This document shows positions 9,393 through 17,034 of a stretch of DNA of 23,360 nucleotides, in pieces (positions within the stretch are counted from its first letter, which is position 1; every line of letters begins with the position of its first letter). The notes below the pieces were generated by a model. The model was not told the origin of the DNA, did no database searches, and was given only the letters and a program-made list of their open reading frames with translations. The DNA is from a virus. Made by a program: the position numbers and the translations under genes. The stretch spans positions 1-23,360 of the IMG/VR virus record IMGVR_UViG_3300013014_000134; one strand, given 5' to 3'.

Positions 9393-11138
9393 GTGTCTAT
9401 AATCGATCGCAGTGTCAGTCGTCCGTTTCACATTGTGGATGCTCCGGCTCCTGCTAATTTGCGACTTCAGTTCATCTACAATTTTTTTGAGGCTGATGAG
9501 CGCACCGCGGATGGCTCTATCCAGGAGGACACCGGAGCATTCGCGCGGGGTTTTAAGCTTGAGTGGTCCCCACTTGGAATTTCTGGGTTCCAGGGCAACA
9601 CGAGCTCAACGAGCGAGACTGATAGATACTCTGCGATTGAGACAGATTTGAAAGACGACTTGGTCTCAGGTCTGAGCATTGAAAACTCAGGACTCAAGGT
9701 CAATGAAGATAAAACAACCACAAGAAATTCATTCTCTGCATTCATTCAAGATCAAAATTTTGACACCAAGTATGGAGAGCGACTGGTGGAATCGGTGTCT
9801 TTACGTAACCTAAGCACGGGTTCCGCATCCGACATCGGGGCATCGGTCAAGACAATCATAGGAAGAGATTTCGTTCAATCAGACCTGGACATTCGAGAAA
9901 TAGTACCAGCGCTGGCAGACCCAATCACGAGACGCACAATATCAACTGACTATGGCTCTAACGACGAATCATTTCAGTTTTTGCTGGACGACGAGCGCGC
10001 GCGCGCTGCATTTCAGGAGTTTGAGGGATCTCCTGTCGTAAGAGCTTCTTACGAGGTGTTCAACGACTTACGCAACTATTACGTTGTTACCAATGACGTT
10101 CCGGACGAAAACGACGCAAATCCACGCTTTGACGGACTCCCTATGTCTGAGTCTACCAGCGCGATTTTGCCGTCTCCGACCCTTCTAGGGTATATGGTCG
10201 AAAAATTTTCTGATGACCCCGCGGAGTCGTATCCGAAGAGATTCATCGTCCCGCGCGGGACGCGAAGCTACCTGGACGTAGCAATCAAATACGGAAAAAC
10301 GTATTCTTACCGGATGCGCTCGATTGTCGCCGTCTACACAGAGGCTGAGGTTGTGTATGAGACCTCGTCTCCGAGACCTTGCATAATTCCATTCATCTCT
10401 AACCCGACAAAATTGTTGTCGTTGAAAGCCAGTGAATCCGTCCCACCTGCCTCGCCTGCAGACTTTAATCCGCATTGGAACTACCAGGATTCTACGCTGC
10501 AGCTTATCTGGTCATTCCCCAATAATCCCCAGCGAGACATCAAGTACTGGCAGGTGTTCCGGCGTAGCTCGATAAATGAACCGTTCACTCTCATCAGGAT
10601 GATAGATTTCGATGACTCCACCGTGCGATCCCAGTTTCCTGAGACAATCGATCCGTCCCTCATCTCAAAATTCCAGAGTTCGGTCAACTACTATGTTGAC
10701 CCTGAGTTCAGCAAGGACTCCGACTACATCTACACGATGTGCTCTGTGGACGCTCATGGTCAATCTTCAAACTACGGAATGCAGTTCAGAGTGAGATTTG
10801 ACAGGTACAAGAACAAGCTCATCAAAGAGCTCATATCACCGTCAGGAGCGATGAAGCAGTACCCTAATACTTACCTAAACGCTGAGCTCACACTCGACAG
10901 CGTGAAATCCAGCGGAGCTACCAAGATGAAGATATACTTTGATCCTGAGTACCTCGTCGTCACGGACGTCAACGGTAGGGAAAAGAATTTTCTCCGAACA
11001 TCAGAATCTGCGATCTACCAGCTCCAGCTGATAAACATTGATAGACAGAAGCAGTCCGAGGTCATAATATCGATAAGCGACCCGGACGGCTACATCACAA
11101 CAACCTCGGCAATTGCAACTGGCGCGGTTTCCAGTTAA
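9393..11138 (+). CDS. Virion protein with fibronectin III-like domain (581 aa)
   Basis: Residues about 345-470 read as an FN3-type beta sandwich: LQLIWSFPNNPQRDIKYWQVFRR, then YIYTMCSVDAHGQSSNYG. A second possible one lies around 285-330 (YGKTYSYRMRSIVAVY). The N-terminal part (PFHIVDAPAPANLRLQFIYNFFE onward) is unassigned. The start is GTG at 9393, supported by AGAGAGG at 9381-9387 and by the absence of a better in-frame start near it; it begins one base after the preceding stop codon. Similar FN3-like segments in the 789-aa protein suggest the two work in the same structure. A 77-base gap follows, the largest in the window, so the transcript or translation unit may be subdivided here. Role inferred from fold and neighbours only. 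Confidence 0.55.
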   Translation: MSIIDRSVSRPFHIVDAPAPANLRLQFIYNFFEADERTADGSIQEDTGAFARGFKLEWSPLGISGFQGNTSSTSETDRYSAIETDLKDDLVSGLSIENSGLKVNEDKTTTRNSFSAFIQDQNFDTKYGERLVESVSLRNLSTGSASDIGASVKTIIGRDFVQSDLDIREIVPALADPITRRTISTDYGSNDESFQFLLDDERARAAFQEFEGSPVVRASYEVFNDLRNYYVVTNDVPDENDANPRFDGLPMSESTSAILPSPTLLGYMVEKFSDDPAESYPKRFIVPRGTRSYLDVAIKYGKTYSYRMRSIVAVYTEAEVVYETSSPRPCIIPFISNPTKLLSLKASESVPPASPADFNPHWNYQDSTLQLIWSFPNNPQRDIKYWQVFRRSSINEPFTLIRMIDFDDSTVRSQFPETIDPSLISKFQSSVNYYVDPEFSKDSDYIYTMCSVDAHGQSSNYGMQFRVRFDRYKNKLIKELISPSGAMKQYPNTYLNAELTLDSVKSSGATKMKIYFDPEYLVVTDVNGREKNFLRTSESAIYQLQLINIDRQKQSEVIISISDPDGYITTTSAIATGAVSS

Positions 11139-11141
11139 TTC

Positions 11142-11182
11142 TTTCAAGTTCTATTCAAAAAAGTTTATTGGAGAACTTGAAA
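11142..11182 (+). promoter_or_regulatory. Perfect 11-bp inverted repeat in the largest intergenic gap
   Basis: TTTCAAGTTCT (11142-11152) and AGAACTTGAAA (11172-11182) are exact reverse complements around a 19-base A+T-rich loop, 33 bases upstream of the ATG at 11216. A TAATAT hexamer (11187-11192) follows, but no convincing -35 box is present. No U-tract follows either arm, so an intrinsic terminator is unlikely. It could be an operator, an RNA-processing hairpin or a stability element for the mRNA of the next genes. Confidence 0.55.
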
Positions 11183-11215
11183 ATTCTAATATCTATGAGC
11201 AGGGACAACTGAAAG

Positions 11216-11926
11216 ATGGGATTTCTCGATCACTCAACAAACAACATCATAGTCGACGCCGTGCTGACCGACATCGGTCGTGAATTCTTGGCACGTAACG
11301 ACGGCAGCTTCTCCATCATCAAGTTCGCGATGGGCGACGATGAGGTTGACTACACAATGATTCAAAAGTTCGGGCGCACAGTCGGTAAGGAGAAGATCGA
11401 AAAAAACACACCGGTTTTTGAAGCTCAGACAAACGCAAATCTGGCTCTCAAGTATCGTGCGATTTCGATCTCCAATCCGAACCTTGTACGCATTCCTCTG
11501 ATCACGCTGACCTCTACAGGTGCTGATGCGACTGGGACAATCATCTCGATGACCCGCATCGGATCGGCATCAAGTCGCCAGGTCACACTAGAGCAGACAA
11601 TCACAGGTGAGAGCTTGATCGATCCAGAGCTTCGCGATCAATCGTACATCGTCAAGATGGCGAACCAGTTCATCACGCTCACGGGTCTCACCCCCGACAC
11701 AATCGACAAGGACGGCGTCGCAACGTACCTGCTCCTTCGTTCTGCCGGTGAGACATCGGCCGGTGGTTCTCGTGTCACGCTTCCGATTGCAGTGAGATCA
11801 CTGACTGACACTCAGTTCACGGTATACGGTAACTCTCAGAATAAGTCGATCATTACGACTGTCGTCAGCATCACGGGCCTTCAGTCAGGTGCTGTGAAAG
11901 AATTTCAGGTCCAGATCACAAAATAA
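11216..11926 (+). CDS. Phage virion structural protein, paralogous N-terminus to the 310-aa protein (236 aa)
   Basis: It opens MGFLDHSTNNIIVDAVLTD followed by IGREFLARNDGSFSIIKFA and GDDEVDY. From memory, this N-terminal pattern recurs in structural proteins of large phages. The remainder is beta-rich (VTLEQTITGE, GGSRVTLPIAVRSLTDTQF) and ends in SGAVKEFQVQITK. AGGGA at 11201-11205 is the likely ribosome site. It stands first after the 77-base gap with the 11-bp inverted repeat and is followed 17 bases later by the 444-aa gene. Compared with the 789-aa gene, codons here favour C at the third position (ATC, AAC, AAG), which would fit an abundant virion protein. The exact position in the particle is not known from sequence. 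Confidence 0.65.
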   Translation: MGFLDHSTNNIIVDAVLTDIGREFLARNDGSFSIIKFAMGDDEVDYTMIQKFGRTVGKEKIEKNTPVFEAQTNANLALKYRAISISNPNLVRIPLITLTSTGADATGTIISMTRIGSASSRQVTLEQTITGESLIDPELRDQSYIVKMANQFITLTGLTPDTIDKDGVATYLLLRSAGETSAGGSRVTLPIAVRSLTDTQFTVYGNSQNKSIITTVVSITGLQSGAVKEFQVQITK

Positions 11927-11943
11927 GAGGCACATTCTAGCAA

Positions 11944-13278
11944 ATGGCTACATTTAAAGAAATATCAGCCGCTGATATCAAGACCAGCAGGTCTGCTCTA
12001 AACCAGCTTGTGGACGTGATCCAGGAAGACGTCTCTGGTTCTGCGACCCGTCGCGCGTATCAGGTCTTTGTGACTGGCTCAGGCGCTACGAGCGTGACAG
12101 CGTCTCTCTTTCAGACCGTGTACGATCAGGACTACACACTCCAGACCGCAAACCCAATATTTGACATGACGGTTGGGTTGTGGTACTCAGGCAGTACGGT
12201 CCAGAATATCAAGATCGGTGAGGACACTGCTGGTAAGCTTCTCTTCCCGAGCTCATCCATGCAGATGAGAGAGAAGATCGACGTCTACCGCCAGCAGGCA
12301 GCGAGACTGCTCGGGGACGCTGATCAGGCTTTCTACTCACCCTTCCAAGTTTCGACTGACCCAACGGCGACATCGACAGATCGTATCAACGAGGCACTGT
12401 TCCTCAATTTCAAGCGTCTCTTCGCTCGAGACAAAGTCAAGCGCGAAACTTTCGCAATGCGCTTCTACACGACCGCAACTCTTGACAACGCACCTAAAAC
12501 TGACAAGTCGGCTGCAGAAACTGCGATCACTTCCGCCCCTGGGTTTCCAACCGGAAGCAATATGTTCAAAACTTCGAACTCGGGATCAGCTATCTTCACC
12601 GATGTTGGGGCTGCTAGCTCCAAGCGAACCACATTCGGGGGCGAGGTCGGCGAGATTGTCGATGCTTCCAACACATCACGAAAAGTTGGTCTCATGTTCT
12701 ACGATGCTGGAACTGCAGTCCTTGATCTCTCCAAGATTGCGTGGGGCAAACAGCACATGTCAGGCGCCATCTCATCCGTGGTCGGAAATCCAAGCATCCC
12801 TGGGTATGCAACAAACGAGACAACAATCGGAGCGCCAAACAGCTCGTCTTTCGACGCGCGAGGTCCGACAATGGTCTCTTCCTACGGTTCCAATCCGTAC
12901 GCAACGTTCGTCCCTGACTTCCTAACCTCAGGCAGCATCGATGATATTGTTGATCATGTTGCATCATGCAGGTTCAGCTCCGGATCAAATACTGCCGTCA
13001 CATTCCAGAACACGACAAACATCAACAGCACTCTCATCTTCTGCCGCGCCGGCGCCGATGAGTTCAACTACTCTTCGAATCCGACATACGTAGATTCGGA
13101 CGGAAGAATCGTCGTTATCGATTCTGGTCAGGAGGACACACAGCGTGCCTTCAACTTTGCCACAACGGTCGGTCTGTACGATGCGAACGACAATCTGCTG
13201 GCGGTCGCAAAGCTCTCGAGACCGGTTGAAAAAAATGATGAAAAGGACCTGACGATAAGAATTCGCCTGGACTTCTAA
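11944..13278 (+). CDS. Phage virion structural protein with conserved C-terminal tail (444 aa)
   Basis: The N-terminus (FKEISAADIKTSRSALNQLVD) and the segment TLQTANPIFDMTVGLWYSGS belong, as far as I remember, to a structural protein family seen in large environmental phages; no function is established to my knowledge. There are no enzymatic, membrane or signal sequences. The last 36 residues (GLYDANDNLLAVAKLSRPVEK, then a basic strand ending RIRLDF) resemble the end of the neighbouring 742-aa protein, so both may use the same C-terminal element to bind a shared partner. Codon choice is C-ending and orderly like the 236-aa gene upstream, consistent with high expression. GAGG at 11927-11930 is a rather distant ribosome site (13 bases). 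The stop overlaps the strong ribosome site of the next gene. Confidence 0.65.
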   Translation: MATFKEISAADIKTSRSALNQLVDVIQEDVSGSATRRAYQVFVTGSGATSVTASLFQTVYDQDYTLQTANPIFDMTVGLWYSGSTVQNIKIGEDTAGKLLFPSSSMQMREKIDVYRQQAARLLGDADQAFYSPFQVSTDPTATSTDRINEALFLNFKRLFARDKVKRETFAMRFYTTATLDNAPKTDKSAAETAITSAPGFPTGSNMFKTSNSGSAIFTDVGAASSKRTTFGGEVGEIVDASNTSRKVGLMFYDAGTAVLDLSKIAWGKQHMSGAISSVVGNPSIPGYATNETTIGAPNSSSFDARGPTMVSSYGSNPYATFVPDFLTSGSIDDIVDHVASCRFSSGSNTAVTFQNTTNINSTLIFCRAGADEFNYSSNPTYVDSDGRIVVIDSGQEDTQRAFNFATTVGLYDANDNLLAVAKLSRPVEKNDEKDLTIRIRLDF

Positions 13279-13283
13279 GGAGG
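13277..13283 (+). promoter_or_regulatory. Strong Shine-Dalgarno supporting a TTG start
   Basis: AAGGAGG is a near-perfect anti-16S complement that overlaps the TAA stop of the 444-aa gene and lies four bases before the TTG at 13288. It is the strongest ribosome site in the window and decides that TTG is the true start of the LamG gene, likely compensating for the weak codon. Confidence 0.8.
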
Positions 13284-13287
13284 AATC

Positions 13288-15516
13288 TTGTCGATAATCA
13301 AGCTCGGTCCGGATAACTTTGAGAGATTCACTGTCATCGCGAGACCTCGACGCTACTTCTCATCGTCTTCGTTGACAGGGGTCACGGGCTCTGTGCCCGT
13401 GTTCCCACGACTGTCGACAATAGAGAGGGAGGTTGTCTCAGCTTCATTTGGGATCACTGCATTCTCTGAGATAACGACTCTCAGCAAATACAGTTCCTTC
13501 AGCTCATCTGTGGGCACCCTTGGAGCGGCACTCGCTTTCTCAGACTACACATCTTCTTTCACAACGAATGCCAATCGATCGAAGAAGATGGAGATCACAA
13601 GATTTGTCCCTCCCTTCACTTTTGACACGGGATCACTCAAGAAAACAGCGATAAGGCAGAATCTCTTTCGCTATCACGGTACGAAGAACCCATACGCTGG
13701 CTGGTCGTTCACCAATTACCAGTGCTTGAACTTCTTCTCTTCTTCGGATGCAACTGCAAATTCATCATCGTTGATGTATCCACATCAAACTTTTGATCCT
13801 TCCGGGAGCGCCGCTATCGAATTTTCGATTGATTTTCAGATAAACCCTAGATATAGACCAGAAGCAGGAGAAGAATACAAGGCAGGAACAATAGCCCAGA
13901 TATCTGGATCATTTGCGCTTTCTATCATCACGGGTTCACACAAAGATGAATCAGGTCGAACTGATAAGTTCAGACTTCAACTACAGCTAGGGACTGCAGC
14001 ATCTTATCTGACACCGTCCACGGCAGTAGGATCCTACGTCTTCAAGTCTGACGATAACTCTCTGAGCTATAATTGCTGGCATCATGTCGCTGTGAGATGG
14101 TCACGATCTAGATCCAGCGTTTTAGGGTACGGATCTTTCGTGGTTGACGGAACTGAGGTTGGATCGTTTAGCGCGTCAAGTGCGTCCTTTACTAGACCAA
14201 ATTTTGGTGTTGTTCTTGGTAATTTCTACGAAGGAACAAGTCTAAACGATCTAACTCTTAATTACTCTAACGACTACCCTAGCACACTTTCTCATCCGCT
14301 TCGTTCAGAAATTCATGATGTGAAGATATGGAACAAGTATCTCACTGATTCAGAGATAAAGAATTATCAATCCAACAGTGTTGGGTCCTCGATACCAGAG
14401 CGCCTTGCTTTTTATGTTCCCGTGTTATTCACCAGCCAGTCTTATCACAAAGTTATGGGCTCATACCCAGAAATCTTGAAAGATTTGGGAACGAGCAAAC
14501 CCAGCTCAAATCTTAACTTTGTCACTCAACGCGCGGGCTCAAGCCCGTACAATTCGCTGCTTCACTTCAATACTGGTGAAATAGAGGTTAACGTTGAAAA
14601 TTACTTGAGAGATTTTGCGAGTGGAGTCTATCCGAGACTTTATAATCTAACAGGATCTGCGAATTCGGTTACTGGACAATCTTTGTACAATCAACCAAAG
14701 TTCAAAAAAAGAAATCTTACGATCTTACCGTGCGACAACGGCAAGTTCCAGATGGATTACGGGATACTTGTCAGCGGAACTCTGGAGCAGAGACCTCCGA
14801 TGACAGGGTCAGCTCACTCTAGATTCGTTAATGATTTCGGAACTTTGGATCTTTCGCTCGTCTCCCTAGCTCAAGTTGTTCCAAGCGCTTCGCTTCACAA
14901 TTATGATGACGCAGAAACTTTTTACTACGACAGCGGTGAGGAAGTTCCAGCTCGATACTCATCTACTCGAGACAATTCGTCAGATGCCGTTGTCTTCTTC
15001 GATTCAAGCAACCTTTTTTACGGATCTAGGATACACCCTGGAAGCCTGACGCTAGTTGATCGCTTGCTTACCGGATCTGACGGAGAAATTAGCATCACAT
15101 TGAAAGACAATGGTTTTGGCGGGCTCTATCGCGCTGACGCTCTCACTCCTCATGCGACATGGGCCGGCGTCGGGACCGTCCTATACGACGAGGGCATCAC
15201 TGTGATAAAGTCTCCCATGCTAGCGCAATTTGGCACAAGCTCCTTCAGCATGGAGATGAGAGGCGAACGTCCAGTCCATGTGATGCAGATCGCCGTTCCT
15301 TGTCCAGCAGGTCAGATCAACTCGAGCTCCAGCCCGACCTTCCAGCCCTTAACTGCCTCGGACGTTCCGTCTGAGACTTCGGTCGGGCCCGTCATCATCA
15401 CCGGCATTAATTTCCACGATGATAACCTGAACGTTGTCGCAAGGTCGCAGCTCGCCCAGCCGATCGTGAAGAGAAGCGAGGACAGATTCCTCTTCAGAAC
15501 TAAGATCGACTGGTGA
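13288..15516 (+). CDS. LamG / concanavalin A-like domain virion protein (742 aa)
   Basis: Residues about 175-362 form a laminin G/concanavalin-type jelly roll. They show the family hallmarks IEFSIDFQI, then YNCWHHVAVRWS, FVVDGTEVGSF, a GVVLGNF strand and the closing EIHDVKIWNKYLTDSEI. In this family the fold binds glycans or proteins; in a phage tail it points to host-surface recognition (inference). The N-terminus (FTVIARPRRYFSSSSLTGVTGS) is basic and Ser-rich. The C-terminal 38 residues (DDNLNVVARSQLAQPIVKR ... FRTKIDW) resemble the tail of the preceding 444-aa protein. It starts at TTG with an excellent ribosome site and ends four bases before the resolvase start, closing the structural module. 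Confidence 0.75.
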   Translation: MSIIKLGPDNFERFTVIARPRRYFSSSSLTGVTGSVPVFPRLSTIEREVVSASFGITAFSEITTLSKYSSFSSSVGTLGAALAFSDYTSSFTTNANRSKKMEITRFVPPFTFDTGSLKKTAIRQNLFRYHGTKNPYAGWSFTNYQCLNFFSSSDATANSSSLMYPHQTFDPSGSAAIEFSIDFQINPRYRPEAGEEYKAGTIAQISGSFALSIITGSHKDESGRTDKFRLQLQLGTAASYLTPSTAVGSYVFKSDDNSLSYNCWHHVAVRWSRSRSSVLGYGSFVVDGTEVGSFSASSASFTRPNFGVVLGNFYEGTSLNDLTLNYSNDYPSTLSHPLRSEIHDVKIWNKYLTDSEIKNYQSNSVGSSIPERLAFYVPVLFTSQSYHKVMGSYPEILKDLGTSKPSSNLNFVTQRAGSSPYNSLLHFNTGEIEVNVENYLRDFASGVYPRLYNLTGSANSVTGQSLYNQPKFKKRNLTILPCDNGKFQMDYGILVSGTLEQRPPMTGSAHSRFVNDFGTLDLSLVSLAQVVPSASLHNYDDAETFYYDSGEEVPARYSSTRDNSSDAVVFFDSSNLFYGSRIHPGSLTLVDRLLTGSDGEISITLKDNGFGGLYRADALTPHATWAGVGTVLYDEGITVIKSPMLAQFGTSSFSMEMRGERPVHVMQIAVPCPAGQINSSSSPTFQPLTASDVPSETSVGPVIITGINFHDDNLNVVARSQLAQPIVKRSEDRFLFRTKIDW

Positions 15517-15520
15517 TCAC

Positions 15521-16057
15521 TTGATACTTGGACTCGACGTTTCGACAAGCTCGACTGGCTGGGCTGTTCTCGATGAGGCTGGAAATCTCGTTGAGATGGG
15601 AAGTTTCCAGCTCGATAAGCAGGAGGGGTTGTTCAACAAGGCGGACATCGTCAGCCGGGGATTGCTGAACCTGCGATTGAAATATCCTGAGATAAAGAGG
15701 GTCTCGATAGAGGAACCTCTCCAGGGGTTTCGTCGCGGACTCAGCTCCGCGTCAACTCTGCTTACCCTGGGACGATTCAACGGCATGGTCTCCTGGCAAT
15801 CATTCGTCGTCTTCGGCTTCGAGCCGATCTTTTTCAACTCCTCAGCTGCCCGTAAGGGTCTGGGGATCACCCTCAGCAAGGATCGGGATACGAAGGATCA
15901 GATCATGGAGTGGGTCGAGGTTGTGACGGGTCAGCTCCTTGCTCGGAGGACTGTCAAGGCCGGTAAGAAGAAGGGGCAGGTTGTCTACGACAAGGGTGTG
16001 AACGATGCTGCTGACGCTTATGTGATGGCTCGAGCGGCGTACTTGTTAAAACCGTAG
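15521..16057 (+). CDS. RuvC-like Holliday junction resolvase
   Basis: A 178-residue RNase H-fold nuclease that would cut four-way or branched DNA. Visible catalytic acids are D6 in the first strand (LGLDVSTSSTGWAV), E64/E65 (VSIEEP), and D162/D165 in the last helix (GVNDAADAYVMA), matching the RuvC layout of Asp, Glu, and paired Asp. The length matches bacterial RuvC (about 170 residues). In phage T4 the same job, resolving branched replication intermediates before packaging, is done by the unrelated endonuclease VII (gp49); a RuvC-type enzyme would replace it here (inference). The start is TTG at 15521, required because the D6 strand begins almost immediately; GGTGA at 15512-15516 is the probable ribosome site. 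It follows the LamG gene by four bases and precedes the primase, so it opens the DNA-processing block. Confidence 0.85.
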   Translation: MILGLDVSTSSTGWAVLDEAGNLVEMGSFQLDKQEGLFNKADIVSRGLLNLRLKYPEIKRVSIEEPLQGFRRGLSSASTLLTLGRFNGMVSWQSFVVFGFEPIFFNSSAARKGLGITLSKDRDTKDQIMEWVEVVTGQLLARRTVKAGKKKGQVVYDKGVNDAADAYVMARAAYLLKP

Positions 16058-16058
16058 T

Positions 16059-16081
16059 TCACAAGTAAAATGTACTTGTGA
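16059..16081 (+). promoter_or_regulatory. Perfect 9-bp hairpin enclosing the primase start codon
   Basis: TCACAAGTA (16059-16067) and TACTTGTGA (16073-16081) are exact reverse complements with a five-base loop AAATG. The 3' arm contains the GTG start of the primase (16078-16080), and no ribosome site of normal strength is visible upstream. The repeat sits between the resolvase stop (16055-16057) and the primase start. It could mask initiation, bind a protein as an operator, or be both. Confidence 0.6.
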
Positions 16082-17034
16082 TAGACACCCGCGAAAGAAT
16101 CGAAATACTGACACGAGCTCTCGGCGCTTGCTCTCTCGACAGGAAGGGCATCAACGCGGCGTTCCGCTGTCCGATGTGCCAGCATTCGAAGAAGCAGAAG
16201 CTTGTTGTCAAGCTCGACACCGGACAGTACCACTGCTGGGTCTGCGATGCCCGTGGTGCCTCGATCTCAAAGCTGCTGAGGAAGTCATCACCTGATGTGG
16301 CTTCGAGGTGGGACGCCATAGCTGGTTCACACCAGCGAAGGTTCCTGGATGAGGTTGTCGAGAAGCCGCGCGTTGATATCCCTCCGGGTTTCAAGCTGCT
16401 CGCTGAGCTGCAGGATTCAAGGGATCCTGACGTTCGCGGATGCCTCGAGTACGTTAGAAATCGTGGGCTCGGGATACGTGAGATGTGGTACTTCAGGCTC
16501 GGATGCGTCAGGCGGGGTCGACTCTCTCGCCGGATTATCATGCCTTCATTCGACTCAGAGGGAAAGCTCAACTACTGGACCGCACGCGCTATCGATAGTG
16601 ATGTCGTCGGAAAGTACGTGAATCCCTCGACCCCAAGGGGAGAGTTTATCTTCAACGAGCTCAACATAGACTGGCGTCAGGAGCTCACGCTTGTCGAAGG
16701 ACCTTTCGACCTGACAAAGTGCGACAGCAACGCCACGGCGATACTCGGGTCCAACATGTCGAGAAAGTCAGCACTCTTTCAGGCGATCGCCAGAAATAGA
16801 ACACCCGTCATCCTCGCACTTGATAGTGACATGCCTGAAAAGCAGCACAAATGGGCAGCTGCTCTATCTGAGTTTGACGTGCCCGTCAAGATGCTCAACC
16901 TTGGTACAGCCAAGGACGTGGGCGAGATGACACGTGAGGAATTTTTAGCTGCGAAAGCGTCAGCACGAAACTGGGACAAGTTTCAGGGTATTATTAACCT
17001 TTCTAGAATTATGAGAAGCGGGAGCATCCTTTGA
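16078..17034 (+). CDS. DNA primase (zinc finger plus TOPRIM, DnaG/T4 gp61 type)
   Basis: A 318-residue primase that would lay RNA primers for lagging-strand synthesis. The N-terminal zinc ribbon shows C31-x2-C34 (CPMC) and C53-x2-C56 (CWVC), the CHC2-type DNA-binding finger. The TOPRIM catalytic core follows, with E207 in LTLVEGPFD and D249/D251 in ILALDSDMP; D280 in GTAKDVGEM may be a further metal ligand. No helicase domain is fused, so a separate DnaB-like helicase must be encoded elsewhere. The size is close to T4 gp61 (342 residues), which uses a partner helicase. The GTG start at 16078 is the only start that fits, since the ATG at 16070 runs straight into a stop. It lies in a perfect hairpin. 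The stop overlaps the next TTG start. Confidence 0.88.
   Translation: MIDTRERIEILTRALGACSLDRKGINAAFRCPMCQHSKKQKLVVKLDTGQYHCWVCDARGASISKLLRKSSPDVASRWDAIAGSHQRRFLDEVVEKPRVDIPPGFKLLAELQDSRDPDVRGCLEYVRNRGLGIREMWYFRLGCVRRGRLSRRIIMPSFDSEGKLNYWTARAIDSDVVGKYVNPSTPRGEFIFNELNIDWRQELTLVEGPFDLTKCDSNATAILGSNMSRKSALFQAIARNRTPVILALDSDMPEKQHKWAAALSEFDVPVKMLNLGTAKDVGEMTREEFLAAKASARNWDKFQGIINLSRIMRSGSIL

Noticed and set aside
11142-11182. Intrinsic terminator
   Set aside because: The stem is good but A+T-rich and neither side is followed by a run of T, so a classical terminator is not supported.
11187-11192. Sigma-70 promoter (TAATAT -10 box)
   Set aside because: The upstream hexamer at normal spacing (TTTATT) is a poor -35 box and A+T-rich gaps often give a -10 match by chance. 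No T4 late-type TATAAATA was found in the gaps.
12482-12925. 147-codon plus-strand frame inside the 444-aa gene
   Set aside because: Overlaps an intact structural gene in another frame, with composition (Arg/Ser/Leu/Gln-rich) typical of out-of-frame reading.
16059-16571. 170-codon open frame on the minus strand across the primase gene
   Set aside because: It lies wholly antisense to a gene with clear zinc-finger and TOPRIM motifs, has no recognisable domain or ribosome site, and is Ser/Arg-rich as expected of a shadow frame.
31-16800. Exact 15-base match between 31-45 and 16786-16800 (ATCGCCAGAAATAGA)
   Set aside because: In 23 kb about a quarter of such a match is expected by chance, and both copies are apparently coding (IARNR) in unrelated proteins.
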